Positions 57,002 through 64,000 of a DNA stretch of 64,000 nt are shown here, in pieces. The DNA is taken from positions 29,243,126 to 29,307,125 of the forward strand of contig NC_063261.1 in the NCBI RefSeq assembly GCF_019578655.1, in the 5' to 3' direction. The position numbers and the translations under genes were made by a program. The notes beneath the pieces were generated by a model. The model ran no database searches and was not told where the DNA came from. It saw only the letters and a list, made by a program, of their open reading frames with translations. Position 1 is the first letter of the stretch. The number at the start of each line of letters is the position of its first letter. This stretch comes from Ricinus communis. Taxonomy: Eukaryota; Streptophyta; Magnoliopsida; Malpighiales; Euphorbiaceae.

Positions 57002-59099
57002 TGTCAGCAGTCCTTTTTCGGATTCAAATATCGAAGGAAAAATAGAAAACTTTATGATAAGAGTTACTGCTTTCTCGGGTCTCAATAAGTCAAGGACAAG
57101 TGAATCCAAGATTGGGGTAAAGGTTAATCCAGCTGGAATTAGCATTTTGAAATCAATTTGGACCTAATTGTCAGAAAAAAAATTAAGTTTGAGGTCAAAA
57201 TGACTATTTTTATAAAATTAGGGACTAAACTGAAAATTTTAAAATTTCCTTTATAGAGCCAATCCACTCTATATAGTGCTAATCGGCTCTATGATAAAAC
57301 CAATCGGTTCTTTATAAAACTGATTGGATCTTGACTCCCTGACGTCATTTTTTCAGACGATTTTACATCTAGATACAAATTCTAGAAGGTTTTCTTAACA
57401 ATAATCAATGTTTTATCGATAATTATTTAAATTTTAAATAAATAAATGATATATTTATCAATATGTCTTAAGATATATCTCTTTTTCTGTGGTTTTCTTT
57501 GAAACCATACCTTTATAAATAGTAAGAGGTGTTTAGGGTTTCAGGAGAAGACAAGAATTGAAATTTGATTGTAAGTGAGATTAAAAGAAGAGAAACACTA
57601 AGAAAGAAAGAACAAAGAGAAAATATAGAGAAAAAAAATAAAGAAAAGCATTATGAATCGTCGTAGTCATTAGAAGATCCAAACCACTGAAGAAATAACT
57701 ATTTTAAAAAACAAGCCACTGAAGAAAAATCATTTTTGGAAACTTTTTCTAAATTACAGAAGGTTTCTCAAAGCTAGATCCAGCTCTGAATTCCTATCCA
57801 GTTCTTGATTCAACTGCCTCCTTATCGGCCGAGACTCGCAGATCCAACATACACGGTGACAATCTGAAGGTTTCTTCCACCATACATCTGCATCCATTAT
57901 TAAAAAGCGGTCCTTTCATTTCTTTTGTTTTTTTATATTATTTATTTTTAGAAGCATGATTAGGGTTTTCATCTTTGACAAATCTAATTAGATTATGTTT
58001 CTTTATTAATATGCATAACAATAGGATTTTAAATCTGATATTAAGAACTAGATTTTTTTTTAGGTCTAATTCTTTTACCAATTAGGGTTTTAGATTTGAT
58101 TAAAAACACGCTATAGGGTTAATATTTAGATCTTTTTATTAATATGATTTAGTAATTAACCCTAAACAAAATATGCTTCTTTTTATCTTTTATTATTTTA
58201 TAAGATTTTAGGGTTTTAGTGATTTAGGTTTTTAGCTTTTGTAACTTTTATTTTGTTGTTTTTTTATCTATTTTTGCCTTATTCTAATTAATTTCTAACA
58301 ACTATGCATGTGAGAATCGGCTTTGGAATGTGAGATTGAACTGGTGAATAAAGGAGAATCAACAAGAATCTACCCCTTGGACTCTAGAGCCGATAGGCTC
58401 TTCATACTGGACTATTTATTTCTTTTTTCCTTTTTTAGCGTATTTCAATGTATTCTTGGCCTCTGTATAGTTTTAGGTCTTTTCGGTTTTGTAATCATAG
58501 TTATAGACGGTTTATAATAGCTAGAGTTTTCTTTTTTGTTTTATTTCTTTTATTATTTTTATTGATTACTGTATGTTAACCAAATACATGATTACATAAT
58601 TGATTAATTAAAATGAGCTATATAGACTTAGTGCTAAAAAACTGATTCAACATGAATTTGGTAGTCTAAAGATTAATCCACCTTAATTGGGCCTAAACTC
58701 TAAAATCTGATTAGACTAGCGGGCCTTGGTATGTTTAGTTAGGATTTGAACTTAGCTAGAGTTGAAATCACAATAAATGGGCCTTCTGATAACAAGAAGT
58801 CTAATAGACTTAAAGGTTGGAATCCAAAAACCATGACATGTAATTAGGCTAGAATAGGTGAGCCTGATGCATAATTGGTTAGTAAATTAGATTAATAACT
58901 TTAAATGAGGGCTAGGCTTTAATAAAATGGGCTAGACTTAGGTGTATTATATGTTGTTTTGGCATGTTACTCGGGTGGCGACTCCCATCTCCTTGCTAGT
59001 CTCAGTGACTAGTTAGCATGTTCCCGATTAGGTTAAAAAGTCTTACAGTGTTGTAGTCACTAAAGACACTTAGGTGCACGCCCGAAACTGCCATCCACA
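57002..59099 (+). repeat. 5' LTR of a Tat/Ogre-like element (2,098 bp)
   Basis: Starts TGTCAGCAG and ends ATCCACA, followed at once by the primer site. Its first ~550 bp match 63,444-64,000 closely (for example ggttaatccagctggaatta, atcaatgttttatcgataat, aaatagtaagaggtgttt). The U3 region holds repeated gagcc/ggctct short palindromes at 57,254-57,345. The open frame at 58,323-58,517 is inside the LTR and has no known counterpart. Confidence 0.85.
57514..57521 (+). promoter_or_regulatory. TATA box in the 5' LTR
   Basis: TATAAATA, 512 bp from the LTR start, at the same place as in the copies at 12,621 and 63,981. Confidence 0.65.
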
Positions 59100-59100
59100 G

Positions 59101-59118
59101 TAGCGACTCCACTAGAGA
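59101..59118 (+). other. primer binding site of the Tat/Ogre-like element
   Basis: TAGCGACTCCACTAGAGA starts two bases after the LTR. It is a lightly mutated form of the TGGCGACTCCACTGGGGA site found in plant Tat/Ogre elements. Confidence 0.75.
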
Positions 59119-60479
59119 TAAGAGAAGCTGATTCCAGTGTATATTTATTTTTAAATTTTTTACTACACTTTCACATATTGTACACATTGGTCCTTGTAGC
59201 CCTGATGGCATCGATTAACGGTTATTTAGTTCCACTTGAATCATAGAATTGCAACACTGGCTACCATCACTCACAAGTAATGAGTGTATTTCCTTCATCC
59301 TATGGTCCCTTGAGTGGAGAGATGAGCCAAGGAAGAACACTTTTTGCTTGTGGGAGCCTTTTATCCTTACTAAAGGCTCAGCCCATGGTAATGACCGTAG
59401 TAATCTCCCTTAGGAACCATGTTACTTGCTATGTGAGATGTTATTTTTTGTAAGTGTTTCAAGCCCAAACATTGAAAAGCCTTGGCCCAAATGTGGAATC
59501 CAGCCCCATGCCCAAAATACGCAGGCTTTTATGCTTACACTGAGAAACATTGCCTTGTTTGTTTTAATCTGTTTTAAGAGCTTATGACATGCGTGTCGGG
59601 CCTATTATCCCATGTTGATAGAAAGCCCAAACCAAAAATTCCTAGAGAAGAAAGATCACTATGAACCGTGTGCGTAGTAATAAGGTTGGAAGGATGAACT
59701 GTATACTACTGTGCATGTGCTAAGCCTTTTTACTTTGTCCTTGTGCATTACAAGTGCATCATGCATCCCATGCATTTCATGCATCATACTAACTCTTTGT
59801 TTTGAACCCATTTTAGATTATTATTCTTAGTTTAGATAAGACAAGAATGGATATCAAGAGGGCCCATTTCACTAGCAATCAAGACAAGAACCCAAGAAAT
59901 AGCACTTCAGAAGTTAAAATATAAAGATAGCCCATAAGCAAGACATTAATACTATTAAGGCTGCAATCATGGCTGACCTAAGGATTTTCTTATCTCTTTG
60001 GCTGAGATTTTTAAGAAACAAACTATTCAAAAGGCACCTAAAACATGAAAGGAACAAAAAAAACATAGGTGATTCTGGCATAAAACAAGATAACTATGCA
60101 AAAAAATGTAAATAATTAGGCATATAAACATGTATAGAATGATGCACATCAAATCACCCCACACTTAAGCTTTTGCTTGTCTTCAAGCAATCAATAACTC
60201 AATACATGTACAAGCAACAATCACCCCTCAAAATCTATGCTAAAGTTCACAACTTAACCTTATTCAACATATAAAGAACTGCCCTTACAACTGCTAATCT
60301 TGATATGGAAGCATATGGTGAGCACCTCTGAAATCTAAATGACTACATGCTAGAACAAGCTAAGAAAGAGTGGGCTTTTACTGCAAAAGCCGTTAAAGAA
60401 TCCAAGATTTTATAGAGTCTGACTAAAAGGCTTGACAAGATGTAAGATATGCTGAAAAAATAAGATTTAGATTCAACCT
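59119..60479 (+). other. leader of the Tat/Ogre-like element, with foreign fragment
   Basis: Mostly untranslated leader sequence. At about 60,060-60,300 the minus strand resembles the 3' end of another gypsy polyprotein and its trailer (around ccccacacttaagcttttgc), so a fragment of another element may be inserted. The other open frames here are not convincing. Confidence 0.4.
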
Positions 60480-60897
60480 TTAATTTCGATGAACTGATGC
60501 TGACTGGAGAGGACAAGTTACCTCCCAAATCTCATATGCCTAAAATGCAGAAGTTCAATGGAGCTAGAGATCCAAAGGTGCACTTAAAGCAAAATTCTAT
60601 GTCATGAGTAGTACTCATTTGGCTAAGACCCAAATTATCAAGCTGTTTGTACTCTCATTAGAAGGGCTAGCTGTGAACTGGTACCATGGGTTAGAAAGGT
60701 CCATCAACTCTGATTGGAAAAAGCTCTGTAATGCTTTTATGCAACAATATGACTACAAGGCTCACCTAAAAGTCTCTAGAAGAGATTTAGAATCGACGAA
60801 GCAAAAACCTAATAAGTCTTTTTTTGATTTCTTGACTAGATTGAGAAGCAAAGCACCATTTGAAGATGATTCAGATGTTGATTTAGAACAATGATTT
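60480..60897 (+). pseudogene. Tat/Ogre-like gag fragment
   Basis: A first part reads LTGEDKLPPKSHMPKMQKF, then NGARDPKVHLK. After a frame break, the second part (60,604-60,894) reads IKLFVLSLEGLAVNWYHGLE, then RSINSDWKKLCNAFMQQYDY and RRDLESTKQKPNKSFFDFLT. This is the classical gypsy capsid motif of Tat/Ogre elements. It ends after EDDSDVDLEQ. Nothing of protease, reverse transcriptase, RNase H or integrase follows before the 3' LTR, so the element is non-autonomous. Confidence 0.8.
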
Positions 60898-62080
60898 TGC
60901 TTTTAGTTAGGATCAATGATATATAACTTTGGTTTTTGCTTATTTTATAATGTTTATCTTAATGGTATTTTACATTACAATGATTATTACATAAGCATGT
61001 TTAACATTAATTCTATTTGAATTGGTTTATTTAATCTTGGCACAAATGACAATCCTAGATACATTTCTATCACACATAACATAACTCTTAAAGAGAGAGA
61101 AAAGTGAGAAAACAAATGAAAAAAGAGAAAAAGAAGAAAAAGAAAAAGGAGATAGTATTTGACACAATGTGATTGAATTCAAGGTAGCAAAATTATTTAA
61201 AACACTAGGGGCAAAGCAATAAGGTTGAGTTCATCCTTCATTAAATTAATTACAACCTTGAAGTAGGGACCCTCGAAGATTAGAAGAGATTAAAGATTAG
61301 TGCTCTAACCCTGAAAAGTGTAAGACCTATAACAATTAACTCCAAAAAGAAATCTAAATTGAGTTAGAAACTTCCATATTAAAAAATAAAAAGAGATAAG
61401 AAAATTATTATACTCGAAGATGCTGAAAGGAGTTGAAACCTCGAGAGCACTAAGTTTACAAGTTAATCTGTACCGTTTCAGATACTATATTTTAAAAAAA
61501 TAGAAAAAATAGAAAGACAAATCCTACTGACTAGAGAACCTGAATAGGCTAGTCATGGAAAATCTAAGAAAATAAAAGGTGAGTCGAAAAATATTCGACT
61601 AGAAAATCCGAAAGGACTAGTTGACAATAAGAGTAGTATTATGTGAAATAGAAAATGTACCAGTTTGTGCCCTTATTAAATGAACACATTTTATTACAAT
61701 TTCTATCAAACTTGCACATCAATTTTCATTGCTTGTGCACTGCTAGAAGGATAAAACATAATAAGAAGCGAAAACTATAAGATCTGAATAAAAGCAAAAT
61801 TATTTATTTTAACTCTCCTGTAGGGAAAATCTAAGAATTTGTAGCACTCACGTCTTTATCAATCTCGACATCATGCACAACGAATTGGCAAAAATAGAGT
61901 TTTTCAGCTTTCATTCAAGAAATCTTATCTCAGGAGAAGTCCTGAAAATCAGTGGAATCATCTACAAGAATTGATAAAAGAGACTACGAGTGCTTCAGTA
62001 CACACTTCTCAAGCAATTAAATCTATAAAAAGAGAAAATGAGAAGGAAAGAGAAAATAAAAAAATGTATAAAGAAAAGAA
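60898..62080 (+). other. internal non-coding sequence of the Tat/Ogre-like element
   Basis: No coding sequence. It contains purine-rich stretches and a loose repeat at 61,530-61,630 (gactagagaacctgaatagg and gactagaaaatccgaaagga). Confidence 0.45.
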
Positions 62081-62084
62081 TACG

Positions 62085-62215
62085 CTAAGTTAAAAACCCG
62101 AAAGGGAGACTTAGGTAAAAATAGAGTCTGCCAAGTTGAAAACCCAAGAGGGCAGCTTAGATAACAGTTAACACATTAGCTTGCTAAGTTGAAAACCTAA
62201 AAGAGCGGTTTAGGC
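62085..62215 (+). repeat. minisatellite A, three ~40-65-bp units
   Basis: Units built on taagttaaaaacccgaaagg, taggtaaaaatag, with three imperfect copies (ctaagttaaaaacccgaaag, ccaagttgaaaacccaagag, ctaagttgaaaacctaaaag). Confidence 0.8.
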
Positions 62216-62689
62216 AAAAAAATAGGTGTAAAAGTAAGAAAAGAAAAGAGATTTGGTTGCTATTTGTATGAGATTATCGCGAAGCAAACTGTCATTGCAC
62301 AAGTATCAGTACAACCCTAAACAAAATTAGTCAGTCTTTGTATGCTTGAGTTATCTCTAGATCTGCATTTCTTGTCGTCAGCATGACTTTCAGATTTATG
62401 ATACGCATCATTGTCTCCATTTGGCTCCACGCCTTGTGACCGAAAAGTAGACAACCTACCTGTCAAAGCGTCAATCTTTTGCCGATGAGCGTCAGAATGC
62501 CTCTATCCAAACTAAAGGATGATTTTAGGAAATGCATTACATGTCATACATAATATGCATATCACATACCTTTACTACTTTTTTCTTGATGTGATATATG
62601 TGTATACTTGTGTATATATCATTAACCCGTGATAGAAAAATGAAAAGAAGTTCAAAAATAATTAAGACGCTCGAACTACACTCAAGTTT

Positions 62690-62960
62690 ACCTTCTGAAG
62701 AGGAAGATGCATTAGTTTACTTCTTGAAGTAGAAGTGTATCAGTTACTCTCCGAAGTGGAAGATCACATGCCTATTCCCAGAAGTGGAGAACCAGTTCAA
62801 GTTCTATAGAACAATTGTACTTCTTAAAGTGGAGATTATTAAGCTTATTTTCAAAGTTGAAAATCATCAATTTATAGCACGAAGCAGAATAACCATCATC
62901 CTAGAGTAGAATACGATTAATGAAAGATCATCAATTCACATCCCGAAGTGAAAGTTATCT
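62690..62960 (+). repeat. minisatellite B, about eight ~35-bp units
   Basis: Repeated cgaagtggaagatca-like cores at roughly regular spacing: ctgaagaggaagatgc, cttgaagtagaag, ccgaagtggaagatc, cagaagtggagaac, cttaaagtggagat, tcaaagttgaaaatc, gcacgaagcagaat and cccgaagtgaaag. Confidence 0.8.
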
Positions 62961-63060
62961 AAGAGAATAAAGTACATACCAAATCACAACTGGTAGCATA
63001 AATTACAACATAATTGAATCCCAAAGCTTCAAAAAGCTAGAGGGAAGTCTCTACAAGTGC

Positions 63061-63211
63061 AAATCATCGGGCGTGATTCCCAAATCATACGGGCGTGGTT
63101 CCAAAATCATCTACTGTGGCTCCCAGATCAAACGGGCGTGGTTCCTAAATCATCAGGCGTCGTTCCCAAACCATCGGGGGTAGTTCCCAAATCGACGGGC
63201 GTGGTCCTTAA
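63061..63211 (+). repeat. minisatellite C, seven ~21-bp units
   Basis: Units of aaatcatcgggcgtggttcc type, tandemly repeated with variants (gggcgtgattccc, acgggcgtggttcc, ctactgtggctccc, caggcgtcgttccc, cgggggtagttccc, gacgggcgtggtcc). Confidence 0.95.
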
Positions 63212-63282
63212 TCCAAGCAGGTGAAGTCTTCAATCCAAGCAAGTAAAGTTCTTAATCCAAGCAGGCGAAGTCCTCAACCTAA
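63209..63282 (+). repeat. minisatellite D, three 22-bp units
   Basis: Units of aatccaagcaggcgaagtcc type at about 63,210, 63,232 and 63,254, directly following minisatellite C. Confidence 0.9.
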
Positions 63283-63425
63283 ATAGGGGTGACCCCACAT
63301 CGAGTCATCAATCAAAGTTTGAGCTTACAAAGTGTGCCTTATACAGCTCAAATATCCTTTTGTTGTATCCTTGATGTCTAAGATTTGTCTCAATTTATTT
63401 AACGCATTTGCATACTCATAAATTT

Positions 63426-63443
63426 TGAAAAATAGAGGACAAC
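63426..63443 (+). other. purine-rich tract before the 3' LTR
   Basis: The sequence tgaaaaatagaggacaac directly precedes the LTR start and probably is the polypurine tract. Confidence 0.6.
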
Positions 63444-64000
63444 TGTCAACACCTCTTGTCTGGATCCAAATATTAAGGGAAAAATGAAAAATCCTATGAT
63501 GAAAATCACTACTTTCTCGGGTATCAGAAAGGAAGGACAAGCAAATCCAAGATTTATGTCAAGGTTAATCCAGCTGGAATTAGATTTTTGAAATCAATTT
63601 GGACCTAATTGTTAAAAAAAATTAAGTTTGAAGGTCAAGATGGCAAATTTTACAAAATTAGGGACTAAACGGTAAAATTTAAAATTTTCTTTATAGAGCC
63701 GAGAGCCAATTGGCTCTATATAGCGCAAATCGGCTCTATATAAAATCAATCAACTCTATGATAAAGCCAATCGGTTCTTTATGAAACCGATTGGTTTTTG
63801 ACTCCCTGATATCATTTTTTCGGACAATTTTACATCCAAATACATATTCTAGAAGGTTTTCTTGACAATAATCAATGTTTTATCGATAATTACTAAAATC
63901 TTAAATAAATAAATAAGATATTTATTGATATTTCTTGAGATGTATCTCTTTCTCTAAGGTTTCCTTCGAAACCCTACCTCTATAAATAGTAAGAGGTGTT
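63444..64000 (+). repeat. 3' LTR of the Tat/Ogre-like element, cut by window edge
   Basis: Starts TGTCAACACC and matches the 5' LTR along its whole visible length, including TATAAATA at 63,981-63,988. Its U3 carries an expanded set of short palindromes, for example AGAGCCAATTGGCTCT at 63,702-63,717. About 1.5 kb of the LTR lies beyond the window. Confidence 0.9.

Noticed and set aside
58323..58517. 64-codon plus-strand frame
   Set aside because: It lies inside the Tat/Ogre-like LTR and is not conserved in the related LTR at 12,082.
63061..63282. A CRISPR-like array
   Set aside because: The regular repeats are continuous minisatellite units without unique spacers, inside a plant retrotransposon.

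Overview
This is plant nuclear DNA from a eudicot, and very AT-rich. The evidence is spliced genes with GT..AG introns, plant-type LTR retrotransposons primed by tRNA, and MULE/MITE elements. The two intact host proteins look most like those of the Malpighiales, but that placement is from memory of the families and is weak. Two host genes sit in about 60 kb of nested, mostly decayed transposable elements.

Layout. 1-2.6 kb: a broken MULE (Mutator-like) transposase on the minus strand, running off the left edge, with a possible terminal inverted repeat. 2.9-5.3 kb: a Tat/Ogre-like LTR. 5.3-8.4 kb: decayed Ty1/copia sequence. 8.4-15.4 kb: a decayed chromovirus (Ty3/gypsy) on the minus strand with both LTRs, interrupted by a 2.2-kb Tat/Ogre-like LTR. 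15.6-16.6 kb: a 1,008-bp MITE with a perfect 9-bp target duplication. 17.7-19.6 kb: a 925-bp tandem duplication. 20-23.8 kb: AT-rich intergenic DNA.

24.1-27.3 kb (+): an apparently intact two-exon AGCVIII protein kinase of the PINOID group (460 aa). Kinases of this group act in polar auxin transport. 29-33.7 kb: the 3' half of a SIRE/Maximus-type copia element with an envelope-like ORF. 33.7-39.2 kb: an Athila-like gypsy remnant on the minus strand with tRNA-type primer site and one long LTR. 39.4-40.2 kb: a degenerate repeat field containing one MITE inserted in another. 40.8-42.6 kb (-): an intact three-exon copper chaperone of the ATX1/CCH family (86 aa).

44.1-49.5 kb (-): a complete-ended, recent but coding-defective Tnt1-like copia element with ATAAT target duplications, tRNA-iMet primer site and polypurine tract. 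50.0-50.5 kb: a second MITE with a perfect 9-bp target duplication. 50.5-57 kb: AT-rich DNA with diverged duplications. 57.0 kb to the right edge: a pol-less Tat/Ogre-like LTR element with two LTRs, a gag fragment and several minisatellites before its 3' LTR.

The two host genes have no evident functional link. I found no previously undescribed biochemical system. The most interesting signals are the MITE family with 9-bp target duplications (including self-nesting), the palindromic U3 arrays of the Tat/Ogre-like LTRs, and the young but disabled copia element.
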